A stretch of DNA of 51,867 nucleotides from positions 1-51,867 of the forward strand of contig DYFC01000026.1 in assembly GCA_020725385.1 (NCBI GenBank). The letters are read 5' to 3'. Below, piece after piece: positions 1-8,607 of the stretch; position 1 is the first letter of the stretch; the number at the start of each line of letters is the position of its first letter. This stretch comes from Nitrospira japonica. Lineage in GTDB: Bacteria; Nitrospirota; Thermodesulfovibrionia; Thermodesulfovibrionales; SM23-35. The notes beneath the pieces were generated by a model that was not told the DNA's origin, searched no databases, and saw only the letters and a program-made list of their open reading frames with translations. The translations under genes were made by a program, and so were the position numbers.

Positions 1-100
1 GCATATCTGTCTTCCGCTCAAGATGAGAGGGATCTGTATGGTGATATTCCCCTCTATCAAGAGGGGATAAAGGGGTGTGTTGTTTGATGGCAAGGATTTG
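1..100. repeat. 100-bp direct repeat, copy 1
   Basis: Bases 1-100 recur at 763-862 with a single difference (G at 31, T at 793). The repeat contains a CCCCTCT..AGAGGGG hairpin followed by AAAGGGGTGTG. It coincides with coding remains of a DNA methylase 3' end, so the duplication is of a gene fragment and not a free intergenic repeat. Confidence 0.95.
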
Positions 101-130
101 GTCGACGATAGGTGATGAAAGGCTCCTGAT
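1..130 (-). pseudogene. C-terminal fragment A of an N6-adenine DNA methylase / type IIG restriction enzyme
   Basis: After the toxin stop codon the same minus-strand frame stays open to the window edge. It encodes SPIVDQILAIKQ, then an insert, then DTSHLERKTDM-like residues (DPSHLERKTDM here). The VDQILAxK...LERxxD pattern is the usual lead-in to the last helices of Eco57I/type IIG and other N6-adenine methylases. The reading continues off the left edge, so the final residues are not visible. The fragment has no start codon and no catalytic motifs (no NPPY), so it is a relic. It shares 99 of 100 bases with fragment B. Assignment rests on recalled family consensus, not on a search. Confidence 0.6.
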
Positions 131-394
131 TCATACCTTATAAACTTCTTTGCGATGTTTGATAGCATAAATAGTAATAATCCTTGATGAATGTTCAAAG
201 GAATATATTACCCTCCGGTCGCCAACTCTGAGTTTATATTTGCCTTTAAATTTTCCCTTGAGTGGAGCATGAATCATATATTCAATACTTTGTGAAAGCC
301 ACTCTATTTTATTTGAAACTTGCTGGGCAATGGATTTATCAAGACGGGCGAGATCTTCTTCAGCCTGAAGCGTAAACTGAACTAAGTATGTCAT
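131..394 (-). CDS. RelE/ParE-family toxin
   Basis: A small basic protein of about 87 residues with the RelE/ParE fold signature: an N-terminal YLVQFTLQAEEDLARLD strand-helix, then KLRVGDRRVIYSF, then IITIYAIKHRKEVYK. Members are mRNA interferases or gyrase poisons held in check by a co-transcribed antitoxin. The start chosen is ATG at 394; it shares one base with the antitoxin stop (TGATG), so translation is coupled. A TTG three bases upstream is also possible. The basic residues (R57, R61, R62, H81) and C-terminal Tyr are typical of RelE-like toxins; whether the target is mRNA or gyrase cannot be told. The upstream partner encodes the presumed antitoxin. Confidence 0.85.
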   Translation of the reverse strand: MTYLVQFTLQAEEDLARLDKSIAQQVSNKIEWLSQSIEYMIHAPLKGKFKGKYKLRVGDRRVIYSFEHSSRIITIYAIKHRKEVYKV

Positions 395-591
395 CAACTC
401 AACCCAAGTTTTTTCTTAACATCTTCAAAAGGTATTCTTTCTTTAGAGGCAATGGATATTTCAAGTGCCCGAACAAAATCTTCTCTTAACTCAAGTCCAA
501 GGTCAGGGTCAATAAGTTCTTTGAACTTTTCTTCAATGGTTTTACTTATTAATTCTTTTAACTCATCTGTAGTTAGATCAGCTACTTTCAT
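394..591 (-). CDS. Antitoxin of the RelE/ParE-type module
   Basis: A 65-residue acidic, helical protein just upstream of the toxin, sharing a base with its start. It opens MKVADLTTDELKELISKTIEEKFKE and ends FEDVKKKLGLS, a helical layout common in small antitoxins paired with ParE-like toxins. No clear ribbon-helix-helix or AbrB DNA-binding motif is seen, so autoregulation is uncertain. A GGAGG-type ribosome binding site lies before the ATG (AACAGGAGGTATAACC on the minus strand). Function is inferred mainly from position and size. Confidence 0.75.
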   Translation of the reverse strand: MKVADLTTDELKELISKTIEEKFKELIDPDLGLELREDFVRALEISIASKERIPFEDVKKKLGLS

Positions 592-616
592 GGTTATACC
601 TCCTGTTTAAAATATT

Positions 617-676
617 TTACCCTTTCCCGTCCACAATCTCAATCTCCTCATCTGTCAGGGAGTAGGGGCAATTCAT
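617..676 (-). pseudogene. Fossil C-terminal tail C of a DNA methylase-like protein
   Basis: The minus strand reads YSLTDEEIEIVDGKG then stop. This matches the terminal LYGLTEEEIxIVE(G) signature found at the end of many N6-adenine methylases and type IIG enzymes. Upstream the frame runs straight into a 24-bp palindrome, which supplies an ATG by chance. It is too short to be functional. It is a third relic of the same kind of gene within 900 bp, from a different parent than fragments A and B (IVDGKG against IVEEKK). Confidence 0.55.
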
Positions 677-688
677 GAATTGCCCCTA
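663..688. repeat. Palindromic REP-like element
   Basis: A perfect inverted repeat, TAGGGGCAATTC meeting GAATTGCCCCTA around a central AT. This is a recurrent bacterial intergenic palindrome, usually flanked by GTAGGGG/CCCCTAC. A related element is at 1110-1137. Elements of this class are mobilised in trans by REP-associated tyrosine transposases, and a broken one lies 180 bp away. Confidence 0.8.
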
Positions 689-700
689 TATTAATGATCG

Positions 701-862
701 TCATTTTTTTTCTTCAACAATTTCTATTTCTTCTTCGGTTAATCCATACAACCGATATGCCAGCATATCTGTCTTCCGCTCAAGATGAGAGGTATCTGTA
801 TGGTGATATTCCCCTCTATCAAGAGGGGATAAAGGGGTGTGTTGTTTGATGGCAAGGATTTG
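701..862 (-). pseudogene. C-terminal fragment B of an N6-adenine DNA methylase / type IIG restriction enzyme
   Basis: Fifty-three in-frame codons end in LERKTDMLAYRLYGLTEEE, then IEIVEEKK and stop. They start at QILAIKQ immediately after the stop codon of the transposase relic upstream. Between QILAIKQ and DTSHLE sits a segment HTPLSPLDRGEYHH. It is encoded by the CCCCTCT/AGAGGGG hairpin, which looks like a repeat inserted without breaking the frame. The fragment has no start codon, SAM-binding motif or catalytic motif. It duplicates fragment A. Confidence 0.65.
763..862. repeat. 100-bp direct repeat, copy 2
   Basis: Second copy of bases 1-100, with one mismatch at 793. The right end coincides exactly with the base after the transposase-relic stop codon (863-865). 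Downstream on the minus strand this copy retains the complete methylase C terminus. Confidence 0.95.
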
Positions 863-1240
863 TTATATATAATTTTCATCCAGTTCCCACTGTAGAGGAT
901 TGTCTATAATGTATTCTCTAATTTCGATTAATTCTTTTTCATTGCGGATAATATGTTCGTAATAATTTCGTTGCCAGATAGGTATTCTATGCGCATATCT
1001 CAATTGATTGATTTGTTTTGTGGTGGTGGATTTAAATAACCGGATAATCGTGGGGATTGAATTATGGGTTGGTTTACCGAATTGTTCAATTGGCGTTTCA
1101 TTTTTCCCCGTAGGGACACGTTGCGACGTGCCCCTACAATAATTGGATATAATTAATATTCCGTACTTTTTTGAATTAACTCTATTAACCTTTTCTTTAA
1201 ATTCGCTGCTCCTGTATTGGTTATAAAGTTTTTCATGTTC
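863..1240 (-). pseudogene. REP-associated tyrosine transposase (RAYT, IS200-like) remnant
   Basis: The minus strand has a 125-codon open frame with no start codon, preceded by in-frame TAA TAA. The C-terminal part reads PTIIRLFKSTTTKQIN, then IPIWQRNYYEHIIRNEKEL, then REYIIDNPLQWELDEN. This is the hallmark C-terminal half of Y1-family REP-associated transposases; the YYEHIIR segment contains the nucleophile Tyr. The N-terminal HUH domain is missing: the upstream codons (EHEKLYNQYRSSEFKEKVN..) do not look like it. The join falls at a GTAGGG/CCCTAC palindrome read in frame. The element is therefore dead but may have mobilised the palindromes nearby. Confidence 0.8.
1110..1137. repeat. Palindromic REP-like element inside the RAYT relic
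   Basis: Arms GTAGGGACACGT and ACGTGCCCCTAC surround a TGCG loop, with one mismatch. On the minus strand it is translated in frame as part of CRGTSQRVPTG within the transposase relic. It belongs to the same broad GTAGGG..CCCTAC class as 663-688. Confidence 0.8.
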
Positions 1241-1298
1241 TTATTATTTTTATTTAATCTAAAAAATGCAATTGAAAAAAACTAAAAAGCCATCATGG

Positions 1299-1360
1299 TT
1301 GCAGACAATAATTAGCAAAAGAGGTAAGAGTATAGACCTAACGGGTTAATAAGTCTGCAA
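1299..1360 (+). other. Possible structured leader/operator upstream of nadB
   Basis: TTGCAGAC (1299-1306) and GTCTGCAA (1353-1360) are perfect 8-base inverted arms. Between them lie AGGT/ACCT and TAAC/GTTA shorter arms, so a three-way fold is possible. If the predicted nadB promoter at 1371-1399 is right, this lies upstream of transcription and would be a DNA operator or a terminator of something else. No known riboswitch class is recognised. Confidence 0.25.
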
Positions 1361-1370
1361 GTTAAATGTC

Positions 1371-1399
1371 TTGATTTATATGAAGTTATTCGTTATGCT
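1371..1399 (+). promoter_or_regulatory. Candidate nadB promoter
   Basis: TTGATT (1371-1376), 17-base spacer, TATGCT (1394-1399). Both hexamers match sigma-70 consensus at 4 of 6 positions. The predicted start of transcription falls at about 1405-1407, directly before the ATG at 1408, and no Shine-Dalgarno sequence is present. Confidence 0.35.
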
Positions 1400-1407
1400 T
1401 TTTGATT

Positions 1408-3006
1408 ATGATTATCGAGAAAACAGATTTTCTTATTATAGGAAGTGGTGTTGCTGGATTGAGAGCTGCTATTGAGCTTGCTCCATATGGAGAGGTAATA
1501 GTAGTCACAAAAGACAGACCTGCTGAAAGCAGCACAGAATATGCTCAGGGTGGAATCGCAGTTGCATTAAGTGATGAAGATGAGGTTGGGATACATTATG
1601 AAGATACACTACGGGCAGGAGATGGTCTCTGCAATGAAGAGGCTGTAAAAATACTTGTTGGTGAAGGTCCTGAGAGGATAAAAGAGCTTATTTCATGGGG
1701 CGCAGAATTTGATAAAGAAGGCTTAAAACTCGACTTCACAATGGAGGCTGCCCATTCAAGAAAAAGAGTGCTTCATGCTCACGGTGACGCAACCGGGAAA
1801 GAATTAGAAAGAGTTTTGTTAAATAAAGTGCGGACATTTTCTTCCATAGAAAAATATCCATATGCATTTACAAAGGACCTTATAATTCAGGATGGAAAAT
1901 GTTATGGAGCATATGTTCTCGCAGGAGGACAGATGGTTGCTCTTATTGCAAAAGCTACAATTCTAACTACAGGTGGAGCAGGGCAGATTTTTGCGAGGAC
2001 TACGAATCCTGCTGTGTCAACTGGCGATGGAATGGCTATAGCTTTTAGAGCAGGAGCTGTGCTTGGAGATCTTGAATTCGTTCAATTCCATCCAACAGTT
2101 CTTTATGCTCCTTCAGCCCCACAGTTTCTTTTGAGTGAAGCAATGAGGGGTGAAGGAGCTTTATTGAGGAATATTAATAGAGAATTGTTTATGAAAGAAT
2201 ATCATCCCGATGCAGAGCTCGCACCGAGAGATGTTGTGTCAAGGGCAATAATTTCACAAATGGTTCGTACAAATAGCAATCATGTTTATCTTGACCTTAC
2301 CCATCTTGATAGTGATTTTGTAAAACATAGATTCCCGCGGATATATGCAACATGCCTTCAATATGATGTTGATGTTACAAAAGAGCTTGTTCCTGTATCT
2401 CCTGCTGCTCACTATATTATGGGAGGTGTAAAAACAGATATAAACGGAGCAACAAGCATAAAAGGACTTTTTGCTGCAGGAGAGGTTGCATGCACAGGTG
2501 TTCATGGCGCAAATAGACTTGCTTCAAACAGCCTGCTTGAAGGGCTTGTTTATGGTGCAAGAGCTGGTGTTTCTGCAAGAGAATATGGACTGGAAGCAAG
2601 AATAAATGGAATTGAAGTAGAAGCATTAAATATTAATGAGTCTAAATATATAAAAAGACGTTCACATGATATTACGAGATTTGATATTGAAGAAATCAGG
2701 CATTCTCTAAGAAAATTAATGTGGGAAAAGGTAGGTATAATTCGATGTGCAGATTCTCTTACTGAAGCAAAGAAAAAACTTGACAAATGGTCCTTTATAC
2801 TTAAAGAAGAATTCAATACAAGAAGAGAGCTTGAACTTCAGAACATGATACAATTAGCCCAATTAATAAATTCTGCCGCTATTTTAAGAAAAAACAGTGT
2901 TGGTGCACATTATCGTTCTGATATACCTTTTAAAGCTGAGGGGTGGCAAAAACATATAATATTCAGAAAACAAAAAGAAGAGGTTGTTTATGATTTTATC
3001 TCATGA
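1408..3006 (+). CDS. nadB: L-aspartate oxidase
   Basis: FAD-dependent oxidase that converts L-aspartate to iminoaspartate, the first step of de novo NAD synthesis (quinolinate synthase NadA acts next). The N terminus has the dinucleotide-binding motif IIGSGVAGLRAAIEL. The SdhA/NadB-type active-site region follows: VQFHPTVLY near 228-236 and RGEGALLRN near 247-255. HGANRLASNSLLEGLVYGA near 370 is the flavin-binding motif that defines the family. The helical C-terminal domain is complete. Length (532 residues) is normal. I start at ATG 1408; a TTG at 1402 is possible but neither has a ribosome binding site. The gene ends 17 bases inside pyk. NadA and NadC are not nearby. Confidence 0.95.
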   Translation: MIIEKTDFLIIGSGVAGLRAAIELAPYGEVIVVTKDRPAESSTEYAQGGIAVALSDEDEVGIHYEDTLRAGDGLCNEEAVKILVGEGPERIKELISWGAEFDKEGLKLDFTMEAAHSRKRVLHAHGDATGKELERVLLNKVRTFSSIEKYPYAFTKDLIIQDGKCYGAYVLAGGQMVALIAKATILTTGGAGQIFARTTNPAVSTGDGMAIAFRAGAVLGDLEFVQFHPTVLYAPSAPQFLLSEAMRGEGALLRNINRELFMKEYHPDAELAPRDVVSRAIISQMVRTNSNHVYLDLTHLDSDFVKHRFPRIYATCLQYDVDVTKELVPVSPAAHYIMGGVKTDINGATSIKGLFAAGEVACTGVHGANRLASNSLLEGLVYGARAGVSAREYGLEARINGIEVEALNINESKYIKRRSHDITRFDIEEIRHSLRKLMWEKVGIIRCADSLTEAKKKLDKWSFILKEEFNTRRELELQNMIQLAQLINSAAILRKNSVGAHYRSDIPFKAEGWQKHIIFRKQKEEVVYDFIS

Positions 3007-4417
3007 TTTAGGACGTAGAAAAGCAAAAATTGTTTGCACAATTGGCCCTGCCTCATCGAGCAGGGAACTACTTGATTTACTTGTAAAAAACGGTATGAAT
3101 ATTGCTAGATTGAATTTTTCACACGGAGATTATGAAACCCATAAAAAGAGATTTAAGTTAATCAGGGAAATATCAACCCAACTGAAAATCCCTGTTGCGA
3201 TACTACAAGACCTTCAAGGAGTTAAAATAAGAGTTGGTCAAATGGAAGGTGGTGCGGTTGAGCTTAAAAAAGGTAGAACAATTCTATTAAGTCCGGGTGA
3301 AGGAATCGGGAATCAGAATGAGATATTTATTTCATATCCTTTATTGTCAAAAGAGGTAAAAATTGGAGATAAAATTTTACTCGATGACGGATTGATCCAG
3401 CTTAGGGTAATAGATAAGAAAAAAAACTCTCTTAAGGCAAAAGTAATAGAAGCCGGGATTCTTAAAGACAGAAAAGGTGTAAACCTTCCGGGCATAAAAC
3501 TCTCGGTCAGGTCATTTACTGAAAAAGACGAGCATGATCTTCTTTTTGGTATTAAAATGGGAATTGATTATGTGGCAATTTCTTTTGTAAGAGAAGCAGA
3601 GGATATAATAAAAGTTAAAGAATGGCTTAAAAAGAGAAGAAAATACCTGCCTATAATTGCAAAAATAGAAAAACCCGAAGCTTTATCCAATATCGATTCA
3701 ATATTATCGGAAGTTGAAGGGATAATGATAGCGAGAGGCGATTTAGGTGTTGAAATATCTCCAGAAGAAGTTCCGTTAATTCAAAAAAGTTTAATCCTCA
3801 AAGCAAATCAAAAAGGTAAGATAGTAATAACCGCAACACAAATGCTTGAATCAATGACAGAACACTTAAGACCGACGAGAGCTGAAACCACAGATGTTGC
3901 AAATGCAGTTCTTGATGGAACCGATGCTCTTATGCTTTCTGCAGAAACTGCAGCAGGTAAATATCCTGTTGAAGCGCTAAAAATGATGGATAGAATCATT
4001 AGACATACAGAATATTTAAAAAGTGTGGAATCTTCTTTTTTGAGAAGAGATATTTTTGTTGAAGCTGCTGCAGATGCTGCATGCAGGGCTGCTGAAGACA
4101 TAAATGCAAAGGTTCTGGTTGCATTCACACAATCCGGATTTACAGCAATGCTTATTTCGAAATTAAGACCAAAAGTGCCTGTTATTGCAATGACCCCTGA
4201 TGAAAAAATAATGAGGCGGGTAAACCTTTATTGGGGAATAAAACCCATGATAATGAAGCTTCCTTCAACAACCGATGAAATGATAAAAGGGATAGAAAAA
4301 GTATTGCTAACTGAAAAGATAGTTAAAAAAGGAGATAACATTGTCATTACCTCAAGTTCTCCATTGTCCACCCGGGGTAAAACTAACTTCATGAAACTTC
4401 ACAAAATCGGCGAATAA
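2990..4417 (+). CDS. pyk: Pyruvate kinase
   Basis: Transfers phosphate from phosphoenolpyruvate to ADP at the end of glycolysis. The N-terminal barrel begins KAKIVCTIGPASSS. It contains MNIARLNFSHG, the catalytic-lysine motif IAKIEKPEAL, the metal-binding MIARGDLGVE (near 245) and ATQMLESM (near 283). The regulatory C-terminal domain is present and ends STRGKTNFMKLHKIGE. At 475 residues it is a standard short form without the extra C-terminal domain. The ATG at 2990 follows AGAAGAGG and overlaps the end of nadB, so the two are probably co-translated. Confidence 0.95.
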   Translation: MILSHDLGRRKAKIVCTIGPASSSRELLDLLVKNGMNIARLNFSHGDYETHKKRFKLIREISTQLKIPVAILQDLQGVKIRVGQMEGGAVELKKGRTILLSPGEGIGNQNEIFISYPLLSKEVKIGDKILLDDGLIQLRVIDKKKNSLKAKVIEAGILKDRKGVNLPGIKLSVRSFTEKDEHDLLFGIKMGIDYVAISFVREAEDIIKVKEWLKKRRKYLPIIAKIEKPEALSNIDSILSEVEGIMIARGDLGVEISPEEVPLIQKSLILKANQKGKIVITATQMLESMTEHLRPTRAETTDVANAVLDGTDALMLSAETAAGKYPVEALKMMDRIIRHTEYLKSVESSFLRRDIFVEAAADAACRAAEDINAKVLVAFTQSGFTAMLISKLRPKVPVIAMTPDEKIMRRVNLYWGIKPMIMKLPSTTDEMIKGIEKVLLTEKIVKKGDNIVITSSSPLSTRGKTNFMKLHKIGE

Positions 4418-4420
4418 ACA

Positions 4421-4500
4421 TAGGTACGTTAAAATCCCGCCACTCGAAATGATGTTTCCGCGACAAAGCCTGCAGGTTAGAGTGTGACGGTTAAAACAAT
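4421..4500 (+). ncRNA. Possible riboswitch-like leader (resembles c-di-GMP-I/GEMM core)
   Basis: The 230-bp gap before the hybrid kinase contains an ordered set of elements: TTAAAATCC, then CGAAA, then GCGACAAAGCCTGCAGGTTA, then GACGGTT followed by a T run. CCG..ACTC (4437-4446) can pair with GAGT..CGG (4480-4490). CAAAGCC followed by a G-rich arm resembles the GEMM motif, but the canonical GGCAAACC and ACGCAAAGCC are not exact. It could be a variant, a decayed copy or chance. A covariance-model search would decide. Confidence 0.3.
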
Positions 4501-4647
4501 TTTTTTGAATAGAATCCCGGATAAATAAATTTGGAGAAATATTTGTTAAAATAATTTTATTAAATAAAATTAATCGTGTATGATGGGGGAAGGTGTTGAG
4601 AATCATTTAAGCTTCATTTATGGCTTAGTCAAAATCCGGTATTAAAT

Positions 4648-7600
4648 ATGGATAAAGAAGAGAGATATAGAATTGATAACTGCTGTAATAAATTTTACGA
4701 GTTAGAAAATTATTTCAATTTGAGTCTTGATCTTCTGTGCATAGCCGATACAGATGGTTATTTCCGCAAGCTTAATCCGGAATGGGAGAAAGTCCTCGGA
4801 TATAATTTAAACGAACTCGAAAATCGAAAGTTTATTGATTTTGTACATCCGGATGATATTGAATCAACTCTTAAAGCTCTTTCGCAACTCGGCCAGAAAA
4901 TTGATGTCCTGAACTTCAGAAACCGTTATCGTTGTAAAAACGGTTCATATCGATGGATAGAATGGCGTTCAACTACTTCTAAGGAAGGTTTAATATATGC
5001 TGTTGCAAGAGATATTACCGAAAAGATAAAAACTGAAGAGAGATTACAAAAAAGCGAAGAAAGATATAGAAAAATTACCTCGGCCATAACAGATTATATT
5101 TATACAGTTTATTTGAAAAATGGAGAAGTAATAAAAACTATTCATGGCCCGGGATGTATTGCTGTAACAGGTTATTCAGAAGAGGAATTTGAACAGGATT
5201 CTTATCTATGGATTAAGATTGTTCATCCTGATGACCGGCCTATCGTTGAAAAACATGCTAATAATCTTGCAAAAGGAATAGAATCTGCACCAATAGAACA
5301 TCGCATATTTCATAAGAACGGCGAAATACGCTGGGTTCAAAATACCCCTGTCCTACATTATGATGAAGAAGGGAATTTAATAAGCTATGACGGGCTTATT
5401 AGGGATATTACAGATCGCAAGATAGCAGAAGTAGCACTCAAGGAACGTGAAGAGAGATTGCAAAGTATTTTTAAAGTTGCGCCAATTGGTATAGGTATAG
5501 TAGTAAACAGAGTTTTTATAGATATAAATCAATGTATTTGCGATATGACCGGTTATTCAAAAGAAGAACTTATCGGTAAAAGCGCGAGAATACTTTATCC
5601 TTCTCAGGAAGAGTTTGAGTATGTAGGAACCGAAAAATACCGGCAGATTGCTGAAAAAGGTACAGGATTTGTTGAGACAAAGTGGATTAAAAAAGATGGA
5701 ACTATCTTTGACGTACTTCTTGCTTCTACTCCGATTGATGTTAATGATCTAAAAAAAGGGGTAACATTTACTGCTCTTGATATAACCGAACGTAAAAAGA
5801 ATGAGGAAGCAATAAAAAAAGAAAAACAATTCACCGAACTAATTCTCGAAAGTTTGCCGGGTCTTTTTTATCTATATGAGCTTAACAAAGAATTTCCTGA
5901 AGAAAGTCATCTTGTACGGTTTAATAAAAAACATTCTACTTTAACCGGGTATTCTCCCCGGGAACTTTATGGCATGAAGATTAAAGATTGGTTTGAACCT
6001 GAAGTTCTTAAAGAAGCAATAAAGGCTATTAAAACAGTCGCAATCCAAGGTGAAGCTCAAATAAATTTAAATCTTAAAATCAAGGATGGTTCTATAATTC
6101 CTTATGCCTTCACTGGAAGATTACTTCAGATAGATGACAAAATGTATTTTTTTGGCATGGGACTCGATATATCAGATTTTGTCAATGCACAGAAAGCACT
6201 TAAGGAATCCGAAGAAAAATACCGTCTTGTTGTTGAGAATGCAAATGATGCTATTTTCATTGTTCAGGACAGATTAATTAAGTTCCCAAATCGGAAATTA
6301 ATGGAAATTAGTGGATATACCGAGGAAGAATTAACCGGAATTCAATTTCAATATTTTATACATGAAGATGATAGAGAGATGGTAATTAGCAATCATATTA
6401 AAAGATTGGGTGGTCTTGAAGTACCGCCTGTATATTCTTTCAGGGTGATTAAAAAAACCGGTGAAGTGAAATGGGTTGAGATTAGCGCAGTGCTCATAAC
6501 ATGGGAAGATAACCCTGCTACACTTAATTTTTTAAGAGATATAACTTTTCAGAAAAAACTTGAAGAGCAACTCTTACATGCACAGAAGCTGGAAGCTATT
6601 GGAACCCTTGCAGGAGGCATTGCGCATAATTTCAATAATCTTTTAATGGGAATACTCGGACATACATCTCTGATGCTTCTAAGAACAGATGAACATCATC
6701 CTTTCTATAAAAAGCTTAAGATAATAGAAAAACTGGTAGAGAGTGGGTCCGAGTTGACCAAACAATTGCTCGGTTTTGCAAGAAAAGGTAAATATGAAAC
6801 AAAGCCAATTGATATCAATGAACTTATTATTGAAACCTCAGAAATGTTTATCAGCACAAAAAAAGAAATTACCCTTCAAAGAAATCTTCAGAAAAATCTT
6901 TATATTGTAGAGGCAGATAGAGGACAGCTCGAGCAGGTTTTAATAAATCTTTACTTGAATGCATGGCAGGCAATGCCATCCGGCGGGAATTTATATATTG
7001 AAACACAGAATGCATTTTTTGATGAAAATGAAAGTCGTGGTTACGATTTAAGTCCCGGAAGATATGTAAAGATAAATATTACTGATACAGGGGTTGGAAT
7101 GGATGAAGATACACTTAAGAGAATTTTTGAACCTTTTTTTACAACTAAAGGACTTAGTGAAGGGACAGGACTCGGGCTTGCTTCTGCATATGGAATAATT
7201 AAAAATCACGGAGGGACAATAAAAGTTTATAGTGAAAAAGGTTATGGAACAACATTTACAATATATCTTCCTTCATTAGAAATAAATCTTTTGAAAGAGC
7301 ATAGTATTGTTGATTTAAAACCTTTTAAAGGAGATGAGACTATTCTTATAATTGATGACGAAGAAGTAAATACCGAAGCTGTAAAAGAACTCCTTAGTAC
7401 TCTCGGGTATAAAGTATTAACAGCAAAAAGCGGCAAAGAAGCTATTAAAAAATATAAAGAAAATTTTCAGGAAATACAGATTATAATCCTTGATTTGATA
7501 ATGCCCGATATGAGCGGTAGAGAGACTCTTGAGAAACTAATGGAGATCAATAAAGATATAAAGGTTCTTCTTTCAAGCGGTTATAGCATGAATGGCGAGG

Positions 7601-7698
7601 CATCAAATTTACTCAAGCTGGGTTGTAAAGGTTTTATCCAGAAACCTTTCAGAGTAGAGGAACTAACAAGAAAAATAAGGGAAATATTAGATGAATAG
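4648..7698 (+). CDS. Soluble five-PAS hybrid sensor histidine kinase
   Basis: A 1016-residue sensor without signal peptide or membrane segment, so it acts in the cytoplasm. Five PAS/PAC units lie at about 20-130, 140-262, 270-385, 395-515 and 525-645, each closing in a DIT-like motif (RDITEK, RDITDR, LDITER, LDISDF, RDITFQ). The HisKA dimerisation domain has phospho-accepting His660 in [11 protein letters not shown]. The ATPase domain has N ([10 protein letters not shown]), G1 (DTGVGM) and G2 ([10 protein letters not shown]) boxes. A C-terminal receiver has DD near 905, phospho-accepting Asp949 ([10 protein letters not shown]) and Lys999 (QKPF). The residue after the His is Asn and not the usual Asp/Glu. 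The ATG at 4648 has no good ribosome binding site. The signal and output partner are unknown; its 3' end overlaps cysK by 12 bases, convergent. Confidence 0.93.
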   Translation: MDKEERYRIDNCCNKFYELENYFNLSLDLLCIADTDGYFRKLNPEWEKVLGYNLNELENRKFIDFVHPDDIESTLKALSQLGQKIDVLNFRNRYRCKNGSYRWIEWRSTTSKEGLIYAVARDITEKIKTEERLQKSEERYRKITSAITDYIYTVYLKNGEVIKTIHGPGCIAVTGYSEEEFEQDSYLWIKIVHPDDRPIVEKHANNLAKGIESAPIEHRIFHKNGEIRWVQNTPVLHYDEEGNLISYDGLIRDITDRKIAEVALKEREERLQSIFKVAPIGIGIVVNRVFIDINQCICDMTGYSKEELIGKSARILYPSQEEFEYVGTEKYRQIAEKGTGFVETKWIKKDGTIFDVLLASTPIDVNDLKKGVTFTALDITERKKNEEAIKKEKQFTELILESLPGLFYLYELNKEFPEESHLVRFNKKHSTLTGYSPRELYGMKIKDWFEPEVLKEAIKAIKTVAIQGEAQINLNLKIKDGSIIPYAFTGRLLQIDDKMYFFGMGLDISDFVNAQKALKESEEKYRLVVENANDAIFIVQDRLIKFPNRKLMEISGYTEEELTGIQFQYFIHEDDREMVISNHIKRLGGLEVPPVYSFRVIKKTGEVKWVEISAVLITWEDNPATLNFLRDITFQKKLEEQLLHAQKLEAIGTLAGGIAHNFNNLLMGILGHTSLMLLRTDEHHPFYKKLKIIEKLVESGSELTKQLLGFARKGKYETKPIDINELIIETSEMFISTKKEITLQRNLQKNLYIVEADRGQLEQVLINLYLNAWQAMPSGGNLYIETQNAFFDENESRGYDLSPGRYVKINITDTGVGMDEDTLKRIFEPFFTTKGLSEGTGLGLASAYGIIKNHGGTIKVYSEKGYGTTFTIYLPSLEINLLKEHSIVDLKPFKGDETILIIDDEEVNTEAVKELLSTLGYKVLTAKSGKEAIKKYKENFQEIQIIILDLIMPDMSGRETLEKLMEINKDIKVLLSSGYSMNGEASNLLKLGCKGFIQKPFRVEELTRKIREILDE

Positions 7699-8607
7699 CT
7701 CTGTGCTTAAATAACGCTCGCCTGTGCTTGGCAATATTACAACAATCTTTTTGTTTTTATTTTCTTGCCGGTTTGCCACAGCAAGCGCTGCATATAATGC
7801 AGCACCTGATGAAATTCCACAAAGAATTCCCTCTGTTTTAGTTATAAAACGTGCTGCCTCAAATGCTTGTTCATTTGTTACATGGAAGACCTCATCTATT
7901 ATAGAGGTATTCAAAACAGGCGGAATAAATCCTGCGCCAATTCCCTGAATTTTATGCGGGCCCGGATTTCCACCAGAAAGCACAGGCGAATCAGCAGGTT
8001 CTACCGCAATTGATTTGAATGAAGGTTTTCTACTTTTTATGACTTCTGAAATTCCGGTAATTGTTCCCCCTGTTCCTACACCTGCAACAAGTATATCAAT
8101 ATCTCCATCCGTGTCTTTCCAGATTTCTTCTGCAGTAGTTTTTCTGTGGATTTCCGGATTTGCAGGATTGCTGAACTGATCAGGCATGTAAGCATTTTCT
8201 GTTTGTGAAAAGATTTCTTTTGCCTTATTTATTGCTCCTTTCATTCCTTCACTTGCAGGTGTAAGAATGAGTTCTGCTCCAAGATGTTTGAGAAGTTTCC
8301 TCCTTTCTATACTCATTGTTTCGGGCATCGTAAGGATTAGACGATATTTTTTAACCGCACACACAAAAGCAAGGGCAATCCCTGTGTTTCCACTTGTAGG
8401 TTCTATTATGATTGTATCCCTATTAATGAGTCCTTGTTCCTCTGCCGATTGAATCATGGCAAGACCAATACGGTCTTTAACACTGCCGAGAGGATTTCTC
8501 ATCTCAAGCTTTGCGAAAATAATTGCTTTCAGCTCTGATGCAATTTGATTCAATCTTACAAGTGGAGTTTCACCTATAGTTTGAGTTATATCATAGAATA
8601 TTTTCAT
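7687..8607 (-). CDS. cysK: Cysteine synthase (O-acetylserine sulfhydrylase)
   Basis: PLP enzyme that makes L-cysteine from O-acetylserine and sulfide. PLP-binding Lys44 lies in NPLGSVKDR. The substrate loop [12 protein letters not shown] is near 68-79, and the glycine-rich phosphate loop [10 protein letters not shown] near 176. The late region contains [11 protein letters not shown] and [13 protein letters not shown]. Length (306) is typical of CysK. The start ATG overlaps the stop of cysE by four bases (ATGA), so the acetyltransferase and sulfhydrylase are coupled; they usually associate as the cysteine synthase complex. The C terminus ends [11 protein letters not shown]. Confidence 0.95.
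   Translation of the reverse strand: MKIFYDITQTIGETPLVRLNQIASELKAIIFAKLEMRNPLGSVKDRIGLAMIQSAEEQGLINRDTIIIEPTSGNTGIALAFVCAVKKYRLILTMPETMSIERRKLLKHLGAELILTPASEGMKGAINKAKEIFSQTENAYMPDQFSNPANPEIHRKTTAEEIWKDTDGDIDILVAGVGTGGTITGISEVIKSRKPSFKSIAVEPADSPVLSGGNPGPHKIQGIGAGFIPPVLNTSIIDEVFHVTNEQAFEAARFITKTEGILCGISSGAALYAALAVANRQENKNKKIVVILPSTGERYLSTELFI

Noticed and set aside
4421-4500. Cobalamin riboswitch
   Set aside because: AAAATCC and CCGCCACT words are suggestive, but the B12 box (GCCAGGAGACCTGCC order) is absent and the downstream kinase is not a B12 gene.
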